DNA of 64,000 bases from Pogona vitticeps (Eukaryota; Chordata; Lepidosauria; Squamata; Agamidae). The position numbers and the translations under genes were made by a program. Of this stretch, positions 37,301-52,300 are shown in pieces. How positions within the stretch are numbered: position 1 is the stretch's first letter; every line of letters starts with the position of its first letter. The notes under the pieces were generated by a model. That model was not told the origin of the DNA, did not search any database, and saw nothing but the letters and a program-made list of their open reading frames with translations. The stretch spans positions 7,609,001 to 7,673,000 of the forward strand of contig NC_135791.1 of the NCBI RefSeq assembly GCF_051106095.1, in the 5' to 3' direction.

Positions 37301-40300
37301 CGATGCCCAGGCACATTGCATTCATCATGGATGGCAACCGCCGCTATGCCCAAAAGCATAAAGTGAAGAAACTGGAAGGACATTCACAGGGATTTGCAAA
37401 GCTGGCACAGGTACAGTCCAGATAAATAACATAACATAAAGACATCTTAGATGAGCACAGTTGATCTGGTACAACAGAGAAGATATGGCTGCATGGACAT
37501 TTGTCCTGCTGTTTCATCTGCTGTGGAGATCAGCTGGTTCACTCCTTTTGTTGGTGACCAGATGACATAAGTGGCAGTGCAGACCAGACTGTTCCTACCC
37601 ACATCCTTCTGGCTTCCTGTAAGGACTTGCTGTTTTTTAGTTGCAAGTTGGATCGCTCCATTTTGGTTCATTTCTGGCAATCAATGGGATCTAACCAAAG
37701 CAAAGCAAAAGCAAAGCATGCTGCTTATATACTGCCCCATAGTGCTTCAAGTGCTCTCTGGGCGGTTTACAAGTTAATTATGCAGGCTACACATTGCCCC
37801 CCCCCAACAAGCTGGGTACTCATTTTACCGACCTCGGAAGGATAGAAGGCTGAGTCAACCTTGAGCCGGCTACCTGGGATTGAACCCCGGGTCGTGAGCA
37901 CAGTTTTGGCTGCAGTACAGCAGTTTAACCACTGTGCCACGAGGCCCACTGCTTTAAATTTCCCATCTGGTTTCAGATTCCCAGTATTGCTGATCTTAAC
38001 CACCTAATGATATTGGGAAATTAAGAACTTGCTTTGCTTTCCCAGTATCATTAAGTGACTAAACTTAACACGATTGAGATATTGAAAGCAGATGGAAGAA
38101 GCAAACTTTTCCTAAAAAGCATGTAGAAAAATGTACCTGAACAGGTGCATTCTAGGAAATGATTCTTTTATCAAAAGAACATGTATCCCAGTAATTTTGA
38201 AGGCCATCAGTGATATTTACCTCTTATCTTTACTTATAGTAGCCCAGAATTCATCAGTAAAAAACTAACCTATTACCCCATTCACTTACAGCAGCTTTCC
38301 CCTTTCTTACAGACCCTCCAGTGGTGTTTGAGTCTAGGTGTCCGGGAAGTCACAGTTTATGCCTTCAGTATTGAGAATTTCAAGCGTTCTCAGGAAGAAG
38401 TGGAAGGCCTCATGGAACTGGCAAGACAAAAATTTACTCGCCTTCTAGAAGAACAGTAAGGCCCTTTTTGTCTATACCAGCCTTGTGCATGTCTGTCCCC
38501 ACCCTGTGCAGGGCTTGGAAAAGTTGCATAACTGTAGCTCCCTTGGAGACAGCAAAACCGGACATCTGTTCTTGTCCTGGGCTAAATTAAAAGAACTAAC
38601 TGTAAATACAGCTGGCTATCTTTGTTCTGCAGAGTCTACATTATTGTTCTACATTAACTTCAGTTACTATTCTTTTATCTACATATAGTTTTCATTAATA
38701 GCTGTGCAAATCAATTAAGAAGAAACTCCCGCTATGTTCAGTGGGTTACTGCAGCCTAAGTAACTGAATTGTCTCCATAGCGATAGTTTAGGTTTTTGAA
38801 GTACACATTTTTTTTTGTTTTGTTGTTATTTGTTGAACTATAGTGCACTTTGAATGAATTCATGGTTGCAGGAGTTGTTGCCTTGCCTCCTTTCTGGTGG
38901 TAATGCTCCCAATTCATGCCGCACATGAACCCTTGTGACACCCTCCTATCCCAAAAATCTCCTATTCAAAGATGCATGTAATGTCTCTGGAAAACATCTT
39001 TGCAGATTACTCGGAGTCAATTAACCTGGTTTCGTGAATCCCAGGTACATGTTGGCATTCTTCGAATGATGCTCATCCATGGCTGGAATCCTGCTACATA
39101 CTCACACCATTCTAATATCTTACATTTTGCCAATGAATTGCTGCTAGTTAAGAAATCAGTGCTTATTTTTCTTGCCGCTCACAAGTCATGTGACTGCCGT
39201 GTGACAAGATAAACGAGTCTTGACTTAACCAGCAGTTATTTGCCATAGAAAGTTGTGCAGTTGGAGTCGACACCAGACAAGCGACACATTTCTGGCCCAT
39301 CTATTTAGTTGAGCCACATGTTTGTCTTTTTTGCCCTTTGTAGGGAAAACTTGGAGAAACATGGTGTATGCGTTCGGATCATTGGGGATCTGCCACTCCT
39401 GCCACGAGATATCCAGGAACAAATAGCCAAGGTTGTGCTGGCAACAAAGCACTACAACATGTGAGTCCTGTTATAATTCATTTTTAGAGATGAGCTTGAA
39501 CTCATGGTTTGGCCACACTGCTGTTCTGCGGGTGCCCCAGCTTCCCAGCCCTGCCTCCTCCAGCAACCGCCCACTTGGAGACAGCTTCCCAACCCCACTT
39601 CCTCCAGGTGCTGCCTCTGAATGGGTGTCCATCAGAGGAAGCGTGGCAAGGGAAGCTGGGGGCTGCCCACAAAATAGCGGTGCAGCCAAACCCCGGAACT
39701 ATAGTAAACTATGGAATTGCGGTTCATTCCCATCTCTACTCATTTTTCCTTCAACATCTGTCTTGCTATTTTTAACCTTCAGTGGCCTGTTTTATATCCA
39801 AAGAGAGCTGGTTTTCAAAATTGGAAGTGACCTCCCATCCCTACTGGTTTTGAAACAAATAAAAGCCTTTTCTGCACCTAAAACAGAGTCAGAACACTGT
39901 AAGATTGTCCTTCATACCCTTTAGAGGGTGCAAGGAGAGAATTTTTAAGTTAGAAAAGCCAAGATGGGGAGGATTGAAGTTACTGCAGGGCAGCTGCCTG
40001 TGAGTCACAAGCTGCACTCTCGCCTGCTCTGGAGCAAAGGCATTTTATGCCTCTAGCCTGAAAAGTAGTTTATCAAGCTTAATAATAAAACTAGCCCTCT
40101 GTTCAAATTTAGGAACTAAGACACATGGCACAAAAGGAAAATAGGTGAGGAGAAATGTGCTCGTTGGGAGGAAAATAACTCGGGCATTAAATTTGGGTTG
40201 TAGCGCATGTTCTTGCTGGTAGAGAAGGGGGAAAGCAGGTCCTTTGAAGCTGCTGTTCCTCTGGGCAAAAGAAAATGGAACCAAGTTCTCACTTTATCCA

Positions 40301-43300
40301 CAATGTGCATTGATGTACTGATAAATTTCCTGCCTTTCGGTCAATGCAGATACCCAAAGGATAATTTCTGTCTCTCTAATTGTCTTGTTCAAGGTGTTTT
40401 TTGAACATTGCCTTTGCGTACACATCGAGGCAAGAAATGAGTGATGCAGTGAAAGAATTGGCTTGGGGCGTGGAAGAAGGGTTGCTTCAACCCAGGTAAT
40501 ATTGTGGGTGTGTTTGGATGATATGCGTTATCAGATGTGGAACCAGCTGTGCATTCATGGCACCTTAAGCCCAGGTACTGCCTTCACTCCCAAATGGAGT
40601 TTAGTTCTTGTGAGTTGCAAGAGACACCAGATTTTTGCACTGTCTTGACTCACTAGTCTTTGCCTCGGTTGTAAAACCGATATCCTTCCATGCCCACCTT
40701 CAGTGCATAGTTCTATTCTCAGTACTGTTTGACTGGCCCTTAATGTCAGGAATGGAGCCGTGACCTCCCTTTTTCAGAGCAGTTATTAAAGAGTTTAAAA
40801 GGCCAGACTTCAGCCTTGGAGTCTTGTGTCTTACTCAAACACTGAATTCCACCAACTGGAGTCGAGCACAGCATTTGATTGAAATTTAAGCACTGGTACC
40901 TCTGAGCAACTGATGAGCACAATAATTTGTTCTGAGTTCCAGATCCCAGGCGGAATCACAGCTTTTTCACACAAAGTCTGTTTCTGATTGCCCATGACCA
41001 TTGTTGATTCCAACTGTACTAGACAGTGAAGAGTTATTTAGTTGTTGCTGTTGTCTTTAAAAAAATGCTGGATGAGATTCGAAACTTCTTGTGGATTTGT
41101 ACCAAGTTACCCAGAGTTCAATCAATAAATCTAAGCTACCCATATCTTCCTTAAGTACCAAAACAGGCATTTGAGCAGAGAAACATCAGTGGCTCTTGGA
41201 GAATCAGATACAGAGCATAGGAGGCAAGGGGCTTTGCACTTGGATCATCCCAGTTCCTGTTCAGTGCATGCTGCCTTTATATTTCAAAAGAGAAAGTTAC
41301 CGAGGAGGAACTCATTAGGGAAAAAACCCTGCAACTAGAGAACTAACAAAGCAGTGTGCAATAATAGGATTGTTGTTGCTGTTTAGTCGTTAAGTCGTGT
41401 CCAACTCTTTGTGACCCCATGGACTAGAGCACGCCAGGCCCTCCTGTCTTCCACTGCCTCCCAGAGTTGGGTCAAATTCATGTTGGTCACTTCAGTGACC
41501 CTGTCCAACCATCTCGTCCTCTGTCATCCCCTTCTCCTCTTGCCCTCACTTTCCCAACATCAGGGTCTTTTCCAGGGAGTCTTCTCTTCTCATGAGATGG
41601 CCAAAGTATTGGAGCCTCAGCTTCCTTTAGCTTCTCTCAATCTTTTGCTGTGAATGCATGTTTGACTACAACACTCATCATCTCTAGTTGGCATAGAGAA
41701 GGCAAATGATAACATCTTAGTTGTCAACACCTGTCACTAGGTAAGGGATTTTCAGAATTAACAAGCTCCTAGTCCCATAATTAAGCAGAACTCCCTTCCA
41801 AGCTGCTTCTTCAAACCAGTGGGAAAGCACCCTTCCCTATTGTGAGAGTCATGACAATTCCCTGTGATTTGCAATGTTGTATGGGGGAAACTAGTTTCCA
41901 ATACACTGTCTTTGGAGACATCCTCAATCAAAACTTGTTCCCACATGCTCCTTTGCGAGTCTCGGGAATTTCTTGTGACTCCCACACTGTAATAGGACAA
42001 TTTTCCTACAGTTTGAAGCAGCAGCACAGAAATGTAATGGAGGTAAGAGGCCTGCTCTACCTCCTGCTGTGTTCAGGGCTCCTGGTCCCACATTTTGTCC
42101 TGGGGGTTTCCTGCTGAATGGTGGGACTGGAGGGTTGTTAATTCTGAAAAATCTCATCCCTATCGATCGCAGCTCGGCTGGAATGAAGAGAAAAAATGCC
42201 CAGGTATATTTGCATGTTTCTGTTAGGCTGACAGCAAGCATTGTATTTATTTAGGAAATTCAGTGTCCCGCCCTTCCAGTCAAAAGCTAAATTTGCTGAT
42301 GAACTGGGTGCGATTACAATTCCTGGGTGGAGCAAGTATTAAGGAGCGTGCTGTTCTTTAATTCTGTGTTTCTTCTTCATGGTCTCTGTGAATCACACAT
42401 ATAGGTTCCTTCCAAGCCTGCAAGGATACCTTCCGAACAGTCCAGAGCCTAAAAAATTTGTTAGTCCACACCCTCTCCACTGAACATCCTCTGCACTCTG
42501 TAACTAATGCTCAGTTCCCTTTGAACCACTGCTAACGTAGCACCTTGAGAGTGTTTCTAGAGCCGTTGTTCTTCAATACTCAGTGTGTAAATAATTCTTA
42601 CGGTTGGTCTGTTTCCCCTTCATCCTTCTCCACGTTTTTCTTCTATCTAAAGAGAGAGAAATTAATATTTGTTACTCATTGTGTTGCGTACAGCTTTCCA
42701 GCCTTTTATGGTTCTAGCAGAAGAAGTGCTCCAGTGAAATCCCTCTCACTGATGGAGACTCTTAAGTGCCTTTGTCGCCTTAGTAAGGGGCACCAAACTC
42801 AGAATTGTTGAATCTGTCAGAAATTTACCAAAGAAGTCATAAGTAACAGACAATCTTGGCTGAAATTTTATCTCTGGGTAAAATCTCTACAAGGGGTTGA
42901 TATCACTGGAGTTAGGCCACTTCAGTACTGGCAATTTCTATCTGCACAAAATTTTTTATCTAAGCAGACACTTATGCCGGCAGTCCAGTTGGAGTCAACC
43001 TTGGCAAAACCCTCAGATGGTTTTAGCCATCACAGACTGTGGAGCCTACACGACAGTCAGCAAACCCCCAGTGTCAAAGATAGACCTGCAACATCAGTGC
43101 CTAAATCAGTTTTGCCTTCTGGACAGAAGAAGAAGAAGAAATCTATTGGTTTGGATATCAGTCAGGCCAAAAGAGACAAAAATAAAATACCGTAATTTTT
43201 TTAAAAAACTAAATAACTCTAAGAATCACCAGACACCGACATCACCGTTCTCCTTGTGGCTAGAAAAGGCAAGAGCTTGAGGACCTGGTATGTCTCAGGT

Positions 43301-46300
43301 CCATTTATGAGGATAGGGTGTCTCTGTGCCTGTTTGCCAGCCTTGAGTTACTCCCCAGTAACTCACTTGGAGGAATCTTAAGGAAGCTTTCCCCACTCTG
43401 GGCAAGCTCATTGGTTGCACAAAGCAGGTAATCATCTCCACATCATGAGAAATAATCATCCCTCTTCAGATTTTGTTGCCACACTGAAGGAGGAGGGGTC
43501 TTCGCCCTGTAAGAGACACTAGAAGTCACATTATTCCCAAGTACTAACTAAGGAGGCAATGCATTTTGCATCGTACCGTTTTGATGCTATGGCACAGTTC
43601 TATGCAGGACCAGAGTGCCATTTTCTATTGCCATTCTCGATGATTATCAAGAGGCACATGGAAAAATGTGTTCTTCCATACTGTGGCTTGCTTATGTATT
43701 GGTCGATATCATTGTCTTATGCCCATTGGTATCAAGGCAAAAGGACCTCAGAATCAAGGTTGATTGAATCAAAGCAGAGGATACCTGGACCAAAGCAAGT
43801 CTCACAGAGCTTCAGATTCAAAATCACCAGAACCTAAGAGACCTTGTTGTATATCTTGCCATGCTGACCACTTTTGTTCTCCATCGGTTTTGGGGCCATC
43901 TGTACCAAAGTACACACATAGATCCTGTCTACAACACAGTGCAAACCAAAAAAAATCTTACCAGCTATCTCATGACACCGATTGTTCACATTTCCAGTCA
44001 GCTTCAAGATCTCCAGTTCTTTTGTCTAAACACTAACATAAACCAACTCCACAATGCTCCAGGTTTTCCACACCAAAGACTTAAACACAGTTTCTGAAAT
44101 CTCAAAATCCCAAGAACAGCCAGCCACAGTAACACCAGCACCAAAGCCTGATCAAAATTGAACGCCTCGACAAAATCTTTTACATATCTCTCTATATATT
44201 ATTATACACCAAACAGTTCTGAAAGTCTTCTAGACTGTTCGTAAGTTGCCAGAATCTATGAAAGGTGAGCACATCAGCTCATAATGATTATCTAAACCAA
44301 ATGGTTCCCAACCTTAGGTTCCCAAATGTTCTTGGACTAAAACTCCCAGAAGCCTTCACCACGCGCTGTGCTGGCCAGGATTTCTGGGAGTTGTAGTCCA
44401 AGAACATCTGGGGCATACCAGATAGCAAAAAGGCTAGTGCTCGCATTGTTGAAGGGGCACTCAGCTTGGGCAGTCGCTTTTTCTACAGCATTTCTCAAAG
44501 GAGTTCAGTTGAGAAATAGTTGCAAAGCAGCAACAAGTTGTAAAGCAGCAACCTTTGATGTTCACCAAGCGTTACAGACTGGATGTCAGAGATAGCCGCC
44601 TAGAGTGGGCAAATAGTCCAGATAGGCGGGGTATAAATCAAATCAAATAAAATAAATAAATAAACCAACCGGAGGCCACCTTTGGCAGAACAGTGGTTTC
44701 TCCTGTCTTGGTGTGACATCCCACCAGCTTTTAAATGAGCTCACTAGTCACTCATATGCGTGATTTACAGACTACAAAGAAAGAGGACAGGTTGTTTATC
44801 TGTAACTGTAGTTCTTTGAGTGGGCATCTGTGAATTCACATAACCCTCCTCCCCTTAGCCTGCCACGTAAGTATATGTTTCTATCAATGGCAGACTCAAG
44901 GAATTTAGGATTAGCTATAGGGTGGGGGAAAAGGGACGTGGTGGTGCTGCGGGCTAAACCGCAGAAGCCTGTGCTGCAGGGTCAGAAGACCAAGCAGTCG
45001 TAAGATCGAATCCACGCGACGGAATGAGCGCCCGTCACTTGTCCCAGCTCCCGCCAACCTAGCGGTTCGAAAGCATGCAAATGCAAGTAGATAAATAGGG
45101 ACCACCTCGGTGGGAAGGTAACAGCGTTCTGTGTCTAGTCGCACTGGCCATGTGACCACGGAAGATTGTCTTCAGACAAATGCTGGCTCTATGGCTTGGA
45201 AACAGGGATGAGCACCGCCCCCTAGAGTCAAACACAACTGGACAAAAATTGTCAAGGGGAACCTTTACCTTTTTATAGGGTGGGAAACGTACAATGGAGG
45301 GCATGTGGACTAATGGACTTTTTAGGCTCTGAAATGTTCCGAAGATGTTCACACAGGCACAGAAGAAACCAACGTGTGTGAATTCATGTCTGACCACTTA
45401 AAAAACTACAGTTACAGGTTAGTAACCTGTCTGAACCACTGCTTTGCCCCACACCCTGGACTGAGGTGGACATCAGTGTTCTTTTGAAAGGGTTTTGGTT
45501 TTTTGCACAGTATTCCCCAGGATTCTTCTGGGATTCACCATCCAAAATGCAACTTGGATAAAATTTGACAGGTGGCAGGTTTGGCCAAAGGAAAAGAAGA
45601 ACTTCTTCACCCAGCGCATCATTAACCTATGAAACCTACTGCTACAAAATGTGGTGTGGGATGCTGAATTGCATCGGGCCTTCCAGCAGGGCTCCTTTTG
45701 AGCTCCATCCATAATGCCAGTTGAGCATATGGCTTGTAGATAGATAAGAACGGACTCCTTAATTTTTTAGAACTCTTTTTGTTCTCAGTTAGAATATTCT
45801 TAATAAGTAAATATTAATAACAAAATATTTAAGTTTCTTTTCTTGCATATTTTAAAACATTTCACAAAGAAAGTTAATTGGCATTAATTGCAGTCATTAT
45901 TGCACAGATTTCAGCTGAATTGAGGTCAAATTCAGTGTTCGTAGTTGTGGCCTTTTCAATTTGTGTGGGAGATTATCTTTTTGCATCCATGTTTACTTAA
46001 GTATATCATAATGCATTCCTCCAGAATTTTCCACCCAAGCTGAGCGTGGCCTTCCTAACTTCAGTGCTTGTCTCTCTCTTTCCCTTTAGTGATGTGTCCG
46101 AGTCACTGATTGACAAATGCCTTTACTCCTCCAAATCACCTCACCCCGACATCCTGATAAGAACTTCTGGAGAGGTGCGCCTGAGTGATTTCATGCTCTG
46201 GCAGGTAAAAGCAAACTATATCAACCCATCTGCTGACAGCAGGATCTGCTTTTTCTGCTCTGCTAAGGCCCCTTTTTTGGAGAGGTGTGTGTAAATTAGC

Positions 46301-49300
46301 AGTTTGGCTTCCCCAGCAGGACATTCTAATAAAATACATCCCAAGAGCAATCATTATACTCCATCACGAGTTGAAGCTCCAGTTTTTAGCCAAGATAAAA
46401 GCAGCCTTCCCATCTTGATGCCCTCCAGACATGTTAGACCAGAAATCCCATTATCCTTTGACATACTGATCAAGAAAGATGGGATATGTCAGGGATACTT
46501 AAGTTGAGGAAGGCTGGGGTAAATACAATGGTGCCCCGCAATACGATATTAATTTGTTCCATTGAAATTGCTGTCTTGTGAAAACATCTTGCGAAAAGCA
46601 TTTCTCCATTGGAATGCATTGAAATCCGTTTAATGCATTCCAATGGGGAAAATTGTCATCGTTCTGCGAAAATCACCCTTAGGGAAGCCATTTTGCGAAG
46701 CGCCAATCAGCTGTTAAAATCGCTGTCTTGCGAAGCATTGGTCCCAAAAACACCCGTTTTGCGAAGCGTCGATCAGCTATTAAAATCGTCGTCTTGCGAA
46801 AAAACGGTCTCTGAAGCACGGACCCAAACATCATCCAGCGAAAATCGCCCATAGGAAACAGTTTTGTGAAGAACTATAGCGATCGCAAAAAGTCATCATC
46901 ATGCAGATTCATCGTTTTGCGAGGTCATCGTCTAGTGGGGCACCACTGTAAATGGCATACTAGACTACAGAAGTAATCTTAAACATACTTAAAAGGGCTT
47001 AGTGCCACTGAACCCTGGGACAGGGTGTTGCTAAATGAGTAAATATACAGTACGTAGGATTGCTCTTTCTACCTGAGGGTAACAGAAGAGCCATTAATCA
47101 CTCTGGGCAATGTCCATAAGCCAAATTTAAATGTTTGGTTCATTCCTCCCTTTAAATATTCTATTCCCGCCACGGTTCTTAGGAGCATATGTATGCACTG
47201 GCTTTGTGCACATGTGTGCCCCAAGAGTCACAGCACGGATACTTTGTTACCTGAAAGTTTGGTTTATGCTAAGCAACACATTTCAGCCACTGAAACAGTG
47301 GCAAAATGGCAAAGAAAGAATGGAAATGTATACAGGGAAGGCGCAATATGGCCAACTTAGAAGTGGAACAATGGAGCCTTCTCTGTTTTACACTATAGTT
47401 ACTCAGGGGACATTTCGACACTTTCCCCACATGTCGATGTTCACCTGCCTTGCCTTTTCTACACCAGTTGCTACCGAGCCTCTGAAATACAAGGCTGCTT
47501 TTCTCAATCTGTTTTGAAAAGAATGTTCCAACAGAACATGCAAATACAATTCGTGTGTGTTCAATAGAATTTCCATACTTTTATATTAAAGTGGCATCCA
47601 TCTATTTCAATTGCTTTTGTTTGATTTGTTCATTGCAAACAGCTAAAATCTAAATTTCGACAATAAACTGGATTGCAATGGGGCTTGGATAATTTTGCTT
47701 GCAACTATATCTATATGGTGGGTGGAATGAGCAAGGATCTTATGGTGTTTTGTGCCAATTCACGCAGAAAGACTGTGCAGAATTAAAATTATATCCCCAG
47801 TAATCTTTGCTCCCTTCCATGTTTTACATACGCAATTTGCTTATCCCAGGCAATGAGAAGCTGTATTGCAGGTTCCTGCCTTCTCTAACTAGCCACTTCC
47901 CAGCCATATCATAGTCTGTCCATTTTACATGTATTCTTTTAAAGTATTTCATGGAATTCCACTTGGTTTTAATTACAGTTGCAGTTTCAGCTTTCTATAG
48001 TAGTCACACTAAAATGCTGTACAGTGGTGCCCCACTTGACGATGATCCCATTAGATGATGAAATCGCTTTACGATGAGTTTTTTGCAATTGCTATTGCGA
48101 TCGCAAAACGATGGTTCCAGTGGGGTTTTTTCACTTGACATTGATTAGGAGCCTGCTTTGCGAACTGTTTGTTCACTAAACGATGATTTTTCCGGTTCCG
48201 CAAAATGGCTTCCCTCCCTTCACAAAATGGCTCCTTTCCGGACCCCTGCTTCGGAAGACAGTGATTTTAAACAGCTGATCGGCGGTTCTCTAAGGGTGAT
48301 CTTCGCTGGACAATGAGGTATTTCCCCATTGGAACACATTAGCCGGCTTTCAACACATTCCAATGGGGTTTTTTTCCGCTTGATGACTATTTCACTTAAC
48401 AGCGATTTTCCTGGAACGGATTATTGTCATCAAGCAGAGCACCACTGTATGTGTATTTCTAATTATAATTGCTTCTAACAGAGGAAAGCATGTTTTTCCA
48501 AGATGCACTAAGCACTGCTGAACAGTAAACATTTGCACTTGGGGAAATGTTTTTCTTTCTTTTTTTCCCTGCCTATCTCCAGTGCCTTTTAGCCATCCTG
48601 TTGGAACTTACACTTCCCAGAATCCCTTAGCAAGCTGCTAACTAGTGGGGATTGTGGGAATTGTGGTCCCTCAATCTCTCCTAGCCTTCAGCTTACTAAA
48701 TTTAGGGAAGGCACAAAGCTGTTCAGGGCCCTCTTGCAAGGAAAGAGAGCAGAGCCGACATTTTTGCTGCTAGAATAGTTGCAAATGGCAGGGGAGCTGG
48801 TCTCCAAGACCGTTTATACTTCGGCATATTTATTTATTTATATAAAATATTTTTATCCTGTCTTTCTCCTTAAAAAGGACCCAAGGTGACCCCATATGCT
48901 CTTGGCCTGCTGTTTAGTTCCCCTTCTGCGTCTTCCACTAAATACCTTTAGAAGGGAAGTGGGGGTGCTTTCAGTAGCAACTTGAGCTGCAGGATACTGT
49001 CTCCAGAATCCCAGTGTTAGAGTAATTCCTTCTGGCAGGGATGGTTCCTTCATTTGCCAATAGTTAGGGAGCAGATTTATTTTCCCTTGCCTTCATGCTT
49101 TTCCTGAGAAACAGGGACTGCTTCCTCCTCGCCAGTGCCTTTTGGCTCTAGAGCTCCAGACAACCTAGGAATGAATTAGATAGGTTTTATAGATATGTTA
49201 TAGAGTAATTCAGTAGCATTTTTATTTCATTCTGTCACATCCCTTTTCCCACAGCCTGTGCATTAAGTTCCTTTTCATCCTCATTTCTGCAGACATCCTA

Positions 49301-52300
49301 TTCTTGTCTGGTGTTCCAGCCTGTGTTGTGGCCCGAGTATTCCTTTTGGAATTTATGGGAAGCTATCCTTCGTTTCCAGATGAATTATAACGCTTTACAG
49401 GTAAGAGCCCAAGAAAGTTAAGAGCTTTGCAGATTTACTTTGAGCAATTAATGACCTGCTGCCACACTTGGAAGACTGGGGGAGATGTCATTACAAGGCG
49501 ACTCAAAAGCACCATTTCGGCCCCAACAACAGTGTATAAATCTGCAACAACAAGAGTATGTATATCAGAGTGATAAGTTCAAAATCATGAAACATGACGT
49601 GCCTGTTGAGTGATCTCCAGTGTCATTCAGTTTTTAAAAGCATATTACTGACCTTAGAATATATGTTTTTAAAGCATGCAGTACCATCTTCCTTCATTCG
49701 GTGGCAGGCTTCCCCAACCATTGCATACAGTGGTGCCTCGCACAACGAGTGCCTCACACAACGATGAATTCACACAACGATGCCTTTTTCTGTCAAATTT
49801 GCTGCCTCACACAGCGATGTTTCCTATGGGGATTTTCACACAACAATCTCCCTTTTCGCTCCTGTAAAAGTGTCTTACAATGTTTGGAAGCTGTTTTAAA
49901 TGATTGCAATGGTTAGTCCACCTCCTGAAACCTATGCAAACTGATTTTGGTGTTGTTCTGACACTTTGTTAATTTATGATGATTTTTTGAATTTTCTCCA
50001 TTGGAAACCATTGGATGGTCTGTCTAATGGTTTCCAATGGAAAAAACAAAAAATCATCATAAATTAACGAAGTGTCAGAACAACACCAAAATCAGTTTGC
50101 ATAGGTTTCAGGAGGTGGACTAACCATTGCAATCATTTAAAACAGCTTCCAAACATTGCAAGACACTTTTACAGGAGCGAAAAAGGACTTCGCAAAGCCA
50201 TTGGAATGTATTGAGTCGGCTTCAATACATTCCAATGAAGGAAACATTGTTTCACTCAACGATGTTTCCTATGGGGATTTTCACTCAGCGATGGCAATCC
50301 GTTCCAATTGGAACGGATTAACCGGTTTTCAGTGCATTCCTATGAGAAATGGTGTTTCACAGAACGATGTTTCACACAACGTTGATTTTTTTGGAACCAA
50401 TTAACATCGTTGTGTGAGGCACCACTGTAGTTTGGCAGTTGATACAGTTTGAAGCCATAAAGGAATCTGAGGAAAGGATTTCTACATCTGCCTTATCTCC
50501 CCAGAGAAGGGACAACCTCACTCATAAGCACAGAGCAGTCGGGCCTGTATTTCTCAGGATTGTAGGAAAGCACCATTGCAGGATACTTGCCTGGGTCTTC
50601 CAGCCATTGTGCCTTCATTCAGTGGAGTCGGCACATCCAACATTGACTCCTGCTAGGTACCAAGGCTGTGCCCAAGTGCCTTGCTCCGAAGGCAGTGTCC
50701 CAGCTAGCTAGCACTGGGGCCAGAACAGGACACTTGGGGTAGCGCTTAGCCTGGTTAAGCCTCAAAGAGACATCACCTTGCCGACAAAGGTCAGCATAGT
50801 CAAAACTAAGGTTTTCCCACTAGCAATGTATAGAAGTGAGAGCTGGACCATAAAGAAAGCTGACTGCCGAAGAATTGATGCTTTTGAATTGTGGTGCTGG
50901 AGGAGACTCTTGAGAGTCCCCTGGACTGCAAGGAGAACAAACCTATCCATTCTGAAGGAAATCAACCCTGAGCACTCACTGGAAGGACAGATCCTGAAGC
51001 TGAGGCTCCAATACTTTGGCCATCTCATGAGAAGAGAAGACTCCCTGGAAAAGACCCTGACGTTGGGGAAAGTGTGAGGGCAAGAGGAGAAGGGGACGAC
51101 AGAGGATGAGATGGTTGGACAGTGTCATCGAAGTGACCAACATGAATTTGACCCAACTCCGGGAGGCAGTGGAAGAGAGGAGGGCCTGGCATGCTCTGGT
51201 CCATGGGGTCACGAAGAGTCGGACATGACTAAACAACTAAACAAAGACAAGTTAAGCCTCAAAACCTTTCTCCCAAGTGCACCACGTTCAGGTATTTGAA
51301 AGGTGCTGGCAAAGCAGATGGAACTGTCAAAATAGAATTATGATATTTGCAGTTCAGAGAAGCTGAAAATTCCATCCCTCATACCTCTGTGACATTTCTT
51401 GAAGACTTTGGTGTGTCCGATTAAGGGCTAACCTAACACATGCAAGCCAGAACACATAAAGAGGAATATTAAATATAGCTTAGTTCTTAGAATCAGACAT
51501 ATTTGTAACACTGAAGAAAACTATTTTTTAAAAAAATATATGTGATCTGAAGAAACTTGCTCCTCAGAGGAGATCTTCCGATTATCTTGAATTCTAGTAT
51601 CAAAAGAACTACTTTCTGTTCAAGGGAACATCTTTTTCTTCAGATTTATAAATTTACCAGTGAATGACAGATCCCTTTTGTGGTTGATTTCCTTCCAGAA
51701 TTTCTACATCACAGCAAGGCAATTACAGAATTATTAGCAAGTGTATCTTTTGTGTGTGTGTGTGATTTGTGTGTGCATTCCTCATACAGATCCACCGTTT
51801 AAGGTGCCTTTTAGACCATATTATCTGTTTATGTAAATAAAAACTTTTTAAAATGTTGCTGCTGAAAAATAAGCAGCCCACCCACAATATGGTCACAATA
51901 TCCAAGATCATTTGTTTGTTTTATGTATTGAAGGAATGGTGTCAGAGGAATTTTGGGGGCTGTAGTTTAGAAAACAAAAGTAAAGATCCAGTCTCTGGTT
52001 TTGGTAATACCTTCCACCATTCCTGGACAAGCAATAGCCTTTCCCAATCAGACACCTCCTCTATATTTTGGACTGTATCTCCCATTAGCCCTTCACCATT
52101 GACTGTCTGGCATTTAAGCTCTGTTCCTTCTAAGAAGCATGAAATGTGTGTGTTTTTACAGTGCCTGTTTCACTGGACATTGGGACATTATTCAGATATT
52201 TTATCTGTAGATGAACTTCATTCATGACGAAGAAATCTGTTAGTACTGTATTTGAATGCACAATTCTAGGGAGCAATAGAATCAGACCTTGAGGCAAGGA

